A stretch of DNA of 64,000 bases from Clostridium_S neuense. GTDB taxonomy: Bacteria > Bacillota > Clostridia > Clostridiales > Clostridiaceae. This document shows, one piece after another, positions 1-8,476 of the stretch. Every line of letters starts with the position of its first letter. The first letter of the stretch is position 1. A program made the translations under genes and the position numbers. The DNA is taken from the NCBI RefSeq assembly GCF_045310695.1, contig NZ_JBJIAA010000003.1, forward strand, positions 186,001 to 250,000, given 5' to 3'. The notes beneath the pieces were generated by a model. That model had not been told where the DNA came from. It was given only the letters and a program-made list of their open reading frames with translations, and did no database searches.

Positions 1-906
1 AATTGTAAAAAAGCAGTTGTAGGAAAAGACAATGAAATAAGAAATATACTCATGGGTATAATTGCGGGTGGAAATGTTTTGATAGAGGACGTGCCTGGAG
101 TTGGAAAGACTACTATTGTAAAGGCGATTGTAAAATCTTTTGACTTGAGCTACAAGAGAATACAATTTACACCAGATATAATGCCATCAGATGTGACAGG
201 AGTTTCAATATATAACCAAAAGAATATGGAATTTGAATTTAAAAAGGGACCTGTATTTTGTAATATTCTTCTGGCAGATGAGATAAATAGAACTTCCCCC
301 AAAACTCAATCGGCTTTACTTCAGGCAATGGAAGAGGGACAAGTTTCTGATGGCAATGTAACCTATGATATAGAAGAACCCTTTTGTGTATTGGCTACTG
401 AAAATCCAATAGAACAGGATGGAACCTTTGAATTGCCAGAGGCACAGTTAGACAGATTTGTAATAAAAGTAAATATAGGATATCCAGTAAAGGAGCATGA
501 GATGAAAATATTAAAATTATACAAAGAAAGTAAGCCAATTGAAGAGCTTAGACCTATGGCATCTAAAAATGATATAATTTATCTTCAGGAAATGGTTAAA
601 AAGGTGAATATAAAGGATGAACTTATATCTTATATTTTAGATATAGTTGAGAAAACAAGGAACAATGAAAATGTAAGCTTGGGAGTAAGTACGAGGGGAG
701 CTCTAGCAATCCTAAGAATAGCTCAAGCGTCCGCATTTATGGATGGAAGAGATTATGTCATACCAGAAGATATAAGAAAAAATGTTTATATGGTTCTTTG
801 TCATAGAATAAAATTATCTTATAATGCTAATATCAATAATTTAACTCCCAAAAATATTATAGAAGACATAATAAATTCAACATATGTACCAAGGATTTTT
901 AAGTAA
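1..906 (+). CDS. MoxR-family AAA+ ATPase, 5' end outside window
   Basis: The reading frame is open from base 1, so the start codon lies upstream; an internal ATG at 52 sits inside the conserved N-terminal region and is not the true start. Walker A (GVGKT) is near visible residue 33 and Walker B reads LLADEINR, followed by the sensor segment ATENPIEQDGTFELPEAQLDRF typical of MoxR proteins. The family acts as a chaperone-like ATPase, usually beside a DUF58 protein and a transglutaminase, as here. The stop overlaps the next start by one base (TAATG), which indicates translational coupling. The exact client is unknown; the family assignment is firm. Confidence 0.93.
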   Translation, partial: NCKKAVVGKDNEIRNILMGIIAGGNVLIEDVPGVGKTTIVKAIVKSFDLSYKRIQFTPDIMPSDVTGVSIYNQKNMEFEFKKGPVFCNILLADEINRTSPKTQSALLQAMEEGQVSDGNVTYDIEEPFCVLATENPIEQDGTFELPEAQLDRFVIKVNIGYPVKEHEMKILKLYKESKPIEELRPMASKNDIIYLQEMVKKVNIKDELISYILDIVEKTRNNENVSLGVSTRGALAILRIAQASAFMDGRDYVIPEDIRKNVYMVLCHRIKLSYNANINNLTPKNIIEDIINSTYVPRIFK

Positions 907-2045
907 TGAAAGTAAATAAGCTATATATAGCTTTTGCAATAATTATTTCTTTTTTATATTTTATAGAAGGAGAAATTATTTTAAATTTGGCATTTTATTG
1001 TGTGATTTTATGTTTGGTTATAGGTTTGATTTCATTAATATTTTTTTATTTTGGATTGAATATGGAATTAGAGTTTAATCAGGTTAATTATAACACTTCC
1101 TATAAGTATGAGTTTTATTTAAAGTTAAAAAATAGTCTCTACTTCTTCATTCCATATGTAGGCGTAAGTTATATAAGTAGAGATAAATTAATACACAAAG
1201 TACTTCATATGAATTTTAGTGAAACAAAAAAAATTAAAAACAAAATTGTTTTTCAATACAGAGGTGTATATGATTTTAGCAAATTTAGACTGGAAGTAAA
1301 AGATATTATGTTTATATTTACAAAATATAAGAGGTTAAAGAACAATCCAATAATAAGAGTTTATCCTAGAGTATGGAGTATAAAAGAACAGGAAATAAAT
1401 AAATTGAATTATATTTTTAGGAAAAGCGTAAACAAATATTTAATTGAAAATGACTATTTAAATGTAAAGGATATAAGAAAATATAACTATAATGATAGTT
1501 ATAAAAAAATACATTGGAAAGCAACATCAAAAACAGGACAGTTATATGTAAAGAATTATGAAAACTTTGACAAAGGAAAAATGAAAATTTTTGTAGATAT
1601 GAATGAAGAAATACTGAATAAGGGAAAGGATATTGAAGAAAGTTATATAGAATATGTTGTATCAATATTAAATTATATAATGGATGATCATATTGAATTT
1701 GAGGTTCATTTTGCTAATGATATAGAAAAAATAATTTTTTCTAATGGTAAGGCTTCATTTGATGATATTATGGAATATTTAGTTGATAATAGTTGTGTTG
1801 CAAGACAAAAGCTATTTGATAGTATAGCAGCAATTAAAAGTTTATCTAAAAAAGATTTCTTTTGTATTATTGTATTTGAAATGAATGAAAGTGTAATTGA
1901 TAAGATTATCCAATTAAAAAGGAATGGAACTGAATGTAGTGTGTTTTACTTTAAAGAAAATTTTGAAAAAAAATCTGATGGCAAGTATTTGGATGCATTG
2001 AAAATTAAATGCTTTTCTATGTCCAAGCTTGTTAGAAACGGGTGA
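906..2045 (+). CDS. DUF58 domain protein
   Basis: This 379-residue protein starts with two hydrophobic segments (about residues 7-22 and 26-50), then a soluble region carrying the DUF58 signature near residues 188-218 (DIRKYNYNDSYKKIHWKATS). DUF58 proteins accompany MoxR ATPases and have a vWA-like fold; a specific activity is not known. It lies between moxR and the transglutaminase gene, overlapping the former by one base and ending inside the ribosome site of the latter, so the three are surely co-translated. A role in cell-envelope assembly or protein maturation is an inference from the neighbourhood. Confidence 0.88.
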   Translation: MKVNKLYIAFAIIISFLYFIEGEIILNLAFYCVILCLVIGLISLIFFYFGLNMELEFNQVNYNTSYKYEFYLKLKNSLYFFIPYVGVSYISRDKLIHKVLHMNFSETKKIKNKIVFQYRGVYDFSKFRLEVKDIMFIFTKYKRLKNNPIIRVYPRVWSIKEQEINKLNYIFRKSVNKYLIENDYLNVKDIRKYNYNDSYKKIHWKATSKTGQLYVKNYENFDKGKMKIFVDMNEEILNKGKDIEESYIEYVVSILNYIMDDHIEFEVHFANDIEKIIFSNGKASFDDIMEYLVDNSCVARQKLFDSIAAIKSLSKKDFFCIIVFEMNESVIDKIIQLKRNGTECSVFYFKENFEKKSDGKYLDALKIKCFSMSKLVRNG

Positions 2046-2049
2046 AAAT

Positions 2050-4335
2050 GTGAAAGCAGTTCAAATTTTAATATCATATGTTAATCTAATATTTATACTT
2101 ATTATGTTAAAGCTTTGTTTTAAAATAGGTAGTACTAATGAATATTTAGTATATTCAACGCTTCTATTTGCTTCGGGTTTTATAGTCTATATTCTTTTGA
2201 AAAAGTTTTTTCTAAAAAAAGGTTTGCTTTTAACTGTAATTTTGCTTATATGCTTTATAGTAATGCTTTTTATTGGGGCAGACTTTTTTATTTATGGAGA
2301 CACCTTAAGTAAATTATTTAATGAAATACCAGAACAATTTATTTATTTATATTATAACCTTGAAACTATAAGTATACATTTAGTAGTTCCATATATGATT
2401 ATAATAGTTCCAATTGTGGGATTTTTATATACTCATTGTGCACTTAAAGGAAGAAATTTTATAGACGTTATTGTTAATATTATCTTAATGATAGTACTTT
2501 GGTTTTGGCACTATGAAAATATTTTGATAAAGTATGCATATATATACTGTTGTATTGGAATTTTTTCTTTTATGTTTGATGGATACTATAGGGCTTTTAA
2601 AAATTATAAGGGAAGAAGAAAAGAAAGGATAAATAGTTTTGTGTCTTTCATTATTATTAGTTTACTTGCAGCGGGCTTTTCTTATGAATTAATTAGTAGG
2701 ATATCTAGTCAGCATTCAGGTGTATATTCTGATTTGATATATACAAAGTTAAATGATTTTGATGATGGACAATTTACTAGTTCATCTAATATAAATCACA
2801 AGTTTTCTGGAATAGATAGCATCACTGAGGCTAGTAAGGAAAAAATAGGTGGAAGCCTTGATGTTGATAATACTCCTCAGTTTGAAGTAAAAGCTAAAAG
2901 ACCAATTTATTTGAAAGCATCTTCTAAAAATAAGTATGATGATGATAATAATACATGGGATAATGATTATAATAAACTAGTTAAAATACCAAAGAAACAA
3001 TTTATATATGATGATAGATATGTAAAGGAAGATAAGTATTATCTTGAAAAAAAATTGTATTCTAGTTTAAAAAGCTTAAATATAAGTAAGTCAGATATTG
3101 AAATAAATTATGATAAAAGCATGTTATTTCATCCTTATTTGATTTATGATGTAAATAATGTAGATACATTTTTAAGCCCTCAAAATTCTATATTTAAGGA
3201 TGATAATACAGGGGGTTATAATATATCTTACTATGATTATGGAGAAGATGTAACTTTGGATAAAGCGTACAGTGATGGTGATGGAGCAGGTAAGCTATTC
3301 AAGGATGATAAAGGAAAAACCACCTTTACTAATAGCGAATATAAGGACTATAAAAAATATAATGAACAATTTATCGGGGGATACAATAATATTGATGGCA
3401 GAATAATAAAGCTTGTAAATAAAATAGTAAAAGGATCTAAATCTGATGCAGAAAAAGCTTATAGAATTGAACAGTATTTAAAAAATAATTATACGTATTC
3501 TCTTGAAGTTAAAAATATAGATAGAAATTTATTATATAATTTTTTGTTTAATGAAAAAAAAGGATATTGTGTTTACTTTGCTACTGCTATGACAGTTATG
3601 TGTAAAATTGCTAACGTGCCAGCAAGATATGCAGAAGGCGTTAAAATGATAAATAGAAAAAATTCTGATGGAAATTATGTTGTTACAAATGCAGATGCTC
3701 ATGCTTGGACAGAAGTGCTGATTAATCCAGAGCTTAATATGTGGTATATTGCAGATGCAACTCCATCAGCAGCACAATATCTTTATGAAAACGATAGTGA
3801 ATATAATAAGAATGCTCATGCTTCAACTAGTCAAAAAATTAATCAAAATTTAAATGAAGGAAGCAAACAAGGTATAAAAAATACTAATAAAAGTTCTTAT
3901 AGTAGCACTAAAAAGAAAAGTACAACCGTGAAAAAAAGTGCTTCAGGTGAAAAAAAGATAAACTATAATCTTGAATCAGTAATTAGTTTGCTTATTTTGA
4001 TTTTGTTACTAAGGGTTGCCTACAAAAAGTTTTCTCAAGAGCAAGCTATAAAATATAAAAATATACTTAAGCTTTATAGCCTTTGTTTAAAGAGACTTAA
4101 AAGTATAGGTATATATAAACCTCTTAATATTGGAGAGATTGAATTTGCAGAAAATATAGAGGATGCTGAAGTTAGAGCTATTATTAAATGTCTTGCAGCT
4201 AAGGTTTATAGTGAGTATTATGGAGGAGATAATGAAGAAAAATTTGATAAAAGAAGTTTTTATGATAGATTTGAAGCAGCGATAAGAAAAAAACAGGGAG
4301 TAATAAGGTACTATTTTTTTAGGTATTTATGGTGA
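2050..4335 (+). CDS. Membrane-bound transglutaminase-like protein (TgpA/DUF3488 type)
   Basis: A multi-spanning N-terminus (about six helices within residues 1-215) is followed by a large outside domain with a transglutaminase core: Cys in KGYCVYFATAM (about residue 506), His in DAHAWTEV (about 549) and Asp in WYIADATPS (about 567). A Ser/Lys-rich linker, one more membrane helix and a cytoplasmic tail follow. I place the start at GTG 2050, preceded by GGTGA at 2041-2045; a TTG at 2029 is in frame but has no good ribosome site. It closes the MoxR-DUF58-transglutaminase operon, and a 22-bp perfect hairpin follows at once. The catalytic triad looks intact; substrate unknown. Confidence 0.9.
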   Translation: MKAVQILISYVNLIFILIMLKLCFKIGSTNEYLVYSTLLFASGFIVYILLKKFFLKKGLLLTVILLICFIVMLFIGADFFIYGDTLSKLFNEIPEQFIYLYYNLETISIHLVVPYMIIIVPIVGFLYTHCALKGRNFIDVIVNIILMIVLWFWHYENILIKYAYIYCCIGIFSFMFDGYYRAFKNYKGRRKERINSFVSFIIISLLAAGFSYELISRISSQHSGVYSDLIYTKLNDFDDGQFTSSSNINHKFSGIDSITEASKEKIGGSLDVDNTPQFEVKAKRPIYLKASSKNKYDDDNNTWDNDYNKLVKIPKKQFIYDDRYVKEDKYYLEKKLYSSLKSLNISKSDIEINYDKSMLFHPYLIYDVNNVDTFLSPQNSIFKDDNTGGYNISYYDYGEDVTLDKAYSDGDGAGKLFKDDKGKTTFTNSEYKDYKKYNEQFIGGYNNIDGRIIKLVNKIVKGSKSDAEKAYRIEQYLKNNYTYSLEVKNIDRNLLYNFLFNEKKGYCVYFATAMTVMCKIANVPARYAEGVKMINRKNSDGNYVVTNADAHAWTEVLINPELNMWYIADATPSAAQYLYENDSEYNKNAHASTSQKINQNLNEGSKQGIKNTNKSSYSSTKKKSTTVKKSASGEKKINYNLESVISLLILILLLRVAYKKFSQEQAIKYKNILKLYSLCLKRLKSIGIYKPLNIGEIEFAENIEDAEVRAIIKCLAAKVYSEYYGGDNEEKFDKRSFYDRFEAAIRKKQGVIRYYFFRYLW

Positions 4336-4342
4336 TGTGCTT

Positions 4343-4392
4343 AAATAATAATGAAGTATGCTTTTGGGAAAAAGCATACTTCATTATTATTT
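4343..4392. terminator. Perfect 22-bp hairpin after the transglutaminase gene
   Basis: Arms 4343-4364 and 4371-4392 are exact reverse complements with a six-base loop (TGGGAA). The arm ends are A/T rich in both directions, so it could end transcription on either strand. It starts seven bases after the stop codon. Confidence 0.8.
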
Positions 4393-4428
4393 ATACAACT
4401 GCAGCATTTTTAATTTTGAGTTTCTAGG

Positions 4429-4457
4429 TTGAATATTTTAAACGTGGGTGGTATAAT
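4429..4457 (+). promoter_or_regulatory. Promoter of tRNA-Leu
   Basis: A -35 TTGAAT (4429-4434) and a -10 TATAAT (4452-4457) are separated by exactly 17 bases. Transcription would start near 4464, eight bases before the mature tRNA end. Confidence 0.8.
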
Positions 4458-4471
4458 AATTTTTGTATCTT

Positions 4472-4553
4472 GCGGATATGGCGGAACGGCAGACGCGCTA
4501 GATTCAGGTTCTAGTGAGAAATCGTGCAGGTTCAAATCCTGTTATCCGCACCA
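4472..4553 (+). tRNA. tRNA-Leu (anticodon CAG)
   Basis: The acceptor stem GCGGATA pairs with TATCCGC and CCA is encoded at 4551-4553. The anticodon stem CTAGA/TCTAG encloses the loop TTCAGGT, giving anticodon CAG, which reads CUG. A long variable arm, as expected for Leu, and a T-loop TTCAAAT are present. It is transcribed alone, with its own promoter and terminator. Confidence 0.95.
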
Positions 4554-4595
4554 TAGAAATAAATGGTTTACGAGATTTTTATTAATTATTAATAA

Positions 4596-4653
4596 CAAAA
4601 AACACACTAGATTTTTCATTATTTTATGATTATTCTAGTGTGTTTTTGTTTTT
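4596..4653 (+). terminator. Terminator of the tRNA gene
   Basis: AAAAACACACTAGA (4598-4611) pairs with TCTAGTGTGTTTTT (4634-4647), followed by more T. The loop is long (22 bases). From here to 4837 I see no gene; 4742-4779 holds a weaker hairpin (TGGAGT/ACTCCA followed by TTTTT). Confidence 0.75.
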
Positions 4654-4837
4654 CAATAATAAATTGCAAGACAAGAAGCGTATGTTCAGTAACAATGCAG
4701 TATTATAAAGGATTAACAGCTATAAAAGCAGATCAATTAAGTGGAGTAATAAGGACTATGCTATTACTATTGCACTCCATTTTTAGTTGTGATAAGCTAA
4801 ATTTATAAAGTAAATAATTAGAATACGAGGGATTTAT

Positions 4838-6862
4838 ATGAAAAATAAATATGAAGCATTATTTAAGCCTATGAAAATAGGAAATGTAACAATTAAAAAC
4901 AGAATTGTTTTGTGTGCCATGGGGGGTACAAGCCCTTTCGGTATGAATGGCCTCTTTAATGATGGAATACGCAAATATTATTTAGAGCGTGCAAAAGCAA
5001 ATGTTGGACTTATTATTCCAGGCGTAACAGGTGTAAAAAATATGATGGGTGATGGATATCTATATGAGAAAGAGGATATTTTTATGGGACCTGTTAAAAG
5101 TCTTATGGATGAACTACATGCTTATGGTTCTAAATTCTTTTTACAACTTGGTGCAGGGTTTGGACGTTCACAGCTAATTTTTCCAAACATGCCTGGAAAC
5201 GATTCTAATAGTGCTCCTATTGCAGCATCTGATGGAATGCCTAATGTTTGGAATCCATCAATTAAGCATAGAGGAATGACTAAGGAAGAAATTAAAGAAA
5301 CTGTTGATGCATATGCAAAAGCTGCTGTTTTGTGTAAAAGGGCAGGTATAGATGGTATTGAAATTCATGCAATTCACGAAGGGTATCTTCTTGACCAGTT
5401 TGCAATTTCAAACACTAATAATCGTACAGATGAATATGGTGGCTCACTTGAAAACCGCTTCCGTTTTGTTACTGATATTATTAAGGCAATTAAGGCTGCG
5501 TGTGGCAGCGATTATCCAATATCTGTTCGCTACAGTGTAACGAGTAAAATGCGTGGTTTTAATAAGGGGGCATTACCAGGAGAAGATTATGTGGAGTTTG
5601 GCAGAAGTATGGAGGAAAGCCCAGCAGCTGCTAGACTGCTTGAAGTGGCTGGTGCTGATATGCTTAATGCAGATAATGGTTCTTACGATGCTTGGTACTG
5701 GGCACATCCACCTGTTTATATGCCATCAGCATGTAATTTGCCAGAGGTTTCTTATATAAAGCAGTTTGTAAATATTCCAGTGGTTTGTGCAGGGCGCATG
5801 AATGATCCAGATATTGCAGAGCATGCTGTTGAGAGTGGAATGATTGACGGTATTGGGATAGCGAGACAGCTGCTTGCAGATCCTCAGTGGTGTGACAAGG
5901 TCCGTGAAGGAAGATTAGAAGATATTCGCCCTTGTATAGCTTGTCACAATGGCTGCTTCGCATTTAGTCATTTTAAAGGTCTTCCATGCGGTTTTTCAGG
6001 GAAAATGGGAAACTGTGCACTTAATCCAGTAACTTTGCATGAAGAGGAGATGGCACTTAAACCTGCAGCTATTAAAAAGAAAGTAGCTGTAATTGGCGGT
6101 GGAATTGGAGGCATGGAGGTTGCTCGTTTATGTAAAATGCGTGGACATGATGTAACACTTTATGAAAAGAGCGATAAATTAGGTGGAGTGTTTATAGCTG
6201 CTGCAGCTCCAGACTTTAAGAAAAAAGACAAAGAACTTATAAAGTGGTATATTAAGCAGCTTAGTGATCTTGGCGTTACAATCAAGTTGAATACTGAAAT
6301 TACAAAAGAAATGCTTGGCACACTTAATGCAGATGAAATTGTAGTTGCTACAGGATCTATTCCTAAAAAGCTTCCTATTACAGGGTTTGATGGAGATAAT
6401 ACAATAGAAGCAGTAGAATACCTACTTGGTAAAAAGCAGGTTGGCGACAACGTAGTTATAATTGGTGGTGGGCTTACAGGCTGCGAGATTGCATATGATC
6501 TGTCACTAAAGGGGAAAAAGGCAAGCATAGTTGAAATGCAGGATGATATTTTAAAAATTATGGGATTAAGCTCGGCTAATTCTAATATGCTGCGTGAAAT
6601 TATTCGTTACTATAAGGTTGATGTTTTTACCTCTACAGCTTTGTCTGAAATTAAGGATAATGGAGTATTAGTAAAAACGCAAGAAGGCGATAAGTTTATA
6701 CCAGCCGATTCTGTTATTCTTTCTGTTGGATATGATTCTTATGTACCATTCGACAATGAAACTATTACAAATAATAAAGTCCATATAATTGGTGATGCTA
6801 GTAAGGTTGGCAATTTGCTGACGGTTATTAAAGAAGCTTACGATTTAGCTTATAAAATGTAA
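4838..6862 (+). CDS. FMN/FAD/Fe-S NADH:enoate reductase-type oxidoreductase (2,4-dienoyl-CoA reductase family)
   Basis: The 674-residue protein has the three-part build of the family. Residues 1-345 form an Old Yellow Enzyme barrel. A cysteine cluster near 363-395 (CIACHNGC, then C..C before ALNP) would hold a 4Fe-4S centre. The C-terminal half has two dinucleotide-binding motifs, VAVIGGGIGGMEVARL near 415 (FAD) and VVIIGGGLTGCEIAYD near 540 (NAD(P)H). Such enzymes reduce C=C bonds conjugated to acids or CoA esters; the exact substrate cannot be read from sequence. The start has a GAGG site at 4828. Arg codons CGT/CGC are commoner than in the neighbouring genes, a mild sign of separate origin. 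A hairpin terminator follows. Confidence 0.88.
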   Translation: MKNKYEALFKPMKIGNVTIKNRIVLCAMGGTSPFGMNGLFNDGIRKYYLERAKANVGLIIPGVTGVKNMMGDGYLYEKEDIFMGPVKSLMDELHAYGSKFFLQLGAGFGRSQLIFPNMPGNDSNSAPIAASDGMPNVWNPSIKHRGMTKEEIKETVDAYAKAAVLCKRAGIDGIEIHAIHEGYLLDQFAISNTNNRTDEYGGSLENRFRFVTDIIKAIKAACGSDYPISVRYSVTSKMRGFNKGALPGEDYVEFGRSMEESPAAARLLEVAGADMLNADNGSYDAWYWAHPPVYMPSACNLPEVSYIKQFVNIPVVCAGRMNDPDIAEHAVESGMIDGIGIARQLLADPQWCDKVREGRLEDIRPCIACHNGCFAFSHFKGLPCGFSGKMGNCALNPVTLHEEEMALKPAAIKKKVAVIGGGIGGMEVARLCKMRGHDVTLYEKSDKLGGVFIAAAAPDFKKKDKELIKWYIKQLSDLGVTIKLNTEITKEMLGTLNADEIVVATGSIPKKLPITGFDGDNTIEAVEYLLGKKQVGDNVVIIGGGLTGCEIAYDLSLKGKKASIVEMQDDILKIMGLSSANSNMLREIIRYYKVDVFTSTALSEIKDNGVLVKTQEGDKFIPADSVILSVGYDSYVPFDNETITNNKVHIIGDASKVGNLLTVIKEAYDLAYKM

Positions 6863-6887
6863 TGATTTTTATGGGGTCAATGCAGGC

Positions 6888-6926
6888 TAAAATGTAATTG
6901 TTTTAATGAAAAACAATTACATTTTA
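6888..6926 (+). terminator. Terminator after the enoate-reductase-type gene
   Basis: A 17-bp stem (6888-6904 with 6910-6926, core TAAAATGTAATTG) and a five-base loop AATGA. The following 230 bases to 7157 are AT-rich; I looked for a T-box ahead of the aminotransferase and saw none. Confidence 0.8.
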
Positions 6927-7157
6927 CTATTGTTTAATAAATGGCGCACTAAATTAACATTTTATAAAAAAATATCAATTTAATATTTATTTTAGAAATC
7001 ATATATGATAGTATGTAATGTAAAGTAATTAAATTTTAAATACGCTAATAATTGTAAACATGCTTCATTTGATTAGAAGAGTTATATTAACAGTTAGCTA
7101 TTAATAACACGAAGAATCAATGGAACATAATTAATATATATAAGGAGATGTAGGAGT

Positions 7158-8183
7158 ATGGAAAAGAAAAATATAGATTGGGCAAATCTTGGCTTTGGAT
7201 ACATGCCAACAGATAAAAGATTTGTTGCTAACTATAAAGATGGTAAATGGGACGAGGGTGTATTAGTTTCGGATGCAGCTGTTGTAATTAGCGAATGTGC
7301 AGGTGTACTTCAATATTCTCAGTCATGCTTTGAAGGTATGAAGGCATACACAACTGAGGATGGTCATATTGTTACATTCCGTCCTGATTTAAACGGAGAA
7401 CGTATGGAAGATTCTTGTAGGAGACTAGAAATGCCAGTTTTCCCAAAAGAAAAGTTTGTAGAAGCTATAGCAAAGACTATAGAAGCAAATGCAGCATGGG
7501 TACCTCCATATGGAAGCGGAGCTACTTTTTATGTTCGCCCATATATGTTTGCAACAGGACCAGTTATTGGCGTTAAGCCAGCAGATGAATATCAGTTCAG
7601 AGTATTTGGAACACCAGTTGGACCATATTTTAAAGGAGGAGTTAAGCCTTTAACTTTACGTGTTTGTGATTTTGACCGTGCTGCACCACATGGTACCGGA
7701 CATATCAAAGCTGGACTTAACTATGCAATGAGCCTTCATGCAATTGTTACTGCACATGCAGAAGGATTCGATGAAAATATGTATTTGGATGCAGCAACTA
7801 GAACAAAGGTAGAAGAAACTGGAGGAGCTAACTTCTTATTTGTAACAAAGGACAATAAGGTTGTTACACCAAAATCAAGTACTATTCTTCCTTCAATTAC
7901 ACGTCGTTCTTTATTAACAGTTGCAAAGGACTATCTTGGCTTAGAAGTAGAAGAAAGAACTGTTTATTTTGATGAAGTAAAAGATTTTGCAGAGTGTGGA
8001 CTTTGTGGAACAGCAGCTGTTATTTCACCAGTAGGAAAGATTGTAGATCACGGCAAAGAAATTTGCTTCCCAAGCGGTATGACAGAAATGGGACCTGTTA
8101 TTACAAAGTTACGTGATACATTAACAGGAATTCAGATGGGAAGCATTAAAGCACCTGATGGATGGATAAAAGTAATTAAATAA
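7158..8183 (+). CDS. ilvE: Branched-chain amino-acid aminotransferase
   Basis: This 341-residue class IV aminotransferase exchanges amino groups between Leu/Ile/Val and 2-oxoglutarate, using PLP. The PLP lysine is in GHIKAGLNYAMS (about residue 183), and the family blocks QSCFEGMKAY, YVRPYMFATG and ETGGANFLFV are all present. The length fits the longer BCAT group. The ribosome site is AAGGAGATG, and the gene stands alone between two terminators. Substrate could extend to other branched or aromatic acids, but BCAT is the best reading. Arg codon choice (CGT/CGC next to AGA) resembles the preceding oxidoreductase gene. Confidence 0.94.
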   Translation: MEKKNIDWANLGFGYMPTDKRFVANYKDGKWDEGVLVSDAAVVISECAGVLQYSQSCFEGMKAYTTEDGHIVTFRPDLNGERMEDSCRRLEMPVFPKEKFVEAIAKTIEANAAWVPPYGSGATFYVRPYMFATGPVIGVKPADEYQFRVFGTPVGPYFKGGVKPLTLRVCDFDRAAPHGTGHIKAGLNYAMSLHAIVTAHAEGFDENMYLDAATRTKVEETGGANFLFVTKDNKVVTPKSSTILPSITRRSLLTVAKDYLGLEVEERTVYFDEVKDFAECGLCGTAAVISPVGKIVDHGKEICFPSGMTEMGPVITKLRDTLTGIQMGSIKAPDGWIKVIK

Positions 8184-8200
8184 ATTATTTATATTAGAGT

Positions 8201-8236
8201 AAAAGGACTTTCAGCTTAATTGTTGAAAGTCCTTTT
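8201..8236 (+). terminator. Terminator of ilvE
   Basis: AAAAGGACTTTCA (8201-8213) pairs perfectly with TGAAAGTCCTTTT (8224-8236), ending in T-rich sequence. Confidence 0.88.
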
Positions 8237-8302
8237 ATAATAGTCCTGTGTCTGTTTTTATCACATAATAGAGTGTAAAGCCAGTTCATATAATTTGATT
8301 AT

Positions 8303-8331
8303 TTGTGTGTAGATTAAAAATGTGGTAATAT
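8303..8331 (+). promoter_or_regulatory. Possible promoter of the chemoreceptor gene
   Basis: TTGTGT (8303-8308), 17 bases, TAATAT (8326-8331). This would give a leader of about 140 bases ahead of the chemoreceptor start. The -35 is not strong. Confidence 0.45.
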
Positions 8332-8394
8332 GTTCAAGAATTATATATAAATATTTTATATAGTGAAACTAGCTAAACTGTAAACTATATATGC

Positions 8395-8466
8395 ACCATA
8401 GTGCTCAGAAGCTGACGTTTTGGTATAAATAAGTTTTGAGTTTCAAAGTGGTTTGTCTTTAATCTA
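8395..8466 (+). other. Structured leader element, similar to the one upstream of queT
   Basis: The hairpin 8395-8424 (ACCATAGTG pairing with the GTTTTGGT side, AGAAG in the loop) and the following 40 bases match 51080-51148 closely, including GGTA-AAATAA and TTT-TCTTTA-TC. Base changes in the two hairpins keep pairing and one T-T mismatch is conserved. It ends at the ribosome site of the chemoreceptor gene. I cannot assign it to a known RNA family. Confidence 0.5.
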
Positions 8467-8476
8467 GGAGGAGATT

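Noticed and set aside
4429..4808. Two short forward frames around the tRNA (66 and 60 codons).
   Set aside because: The first covers the tRNA and its terminator, the second has no ribosome site and no family-like sequence.
6927..7157. T-box leader for ilvE.
   Set aside because: No T-box sequence (TGGNACCGCG-like) and no specifier-stem layout could be found.
8338..8476. c-di-GMP class I riboswitch before the chemoreceptor gene.
   Set aside because: The GEMM core (GG-AA-C, GACGCAAAGCC-like) is absent, although the leader is structured.
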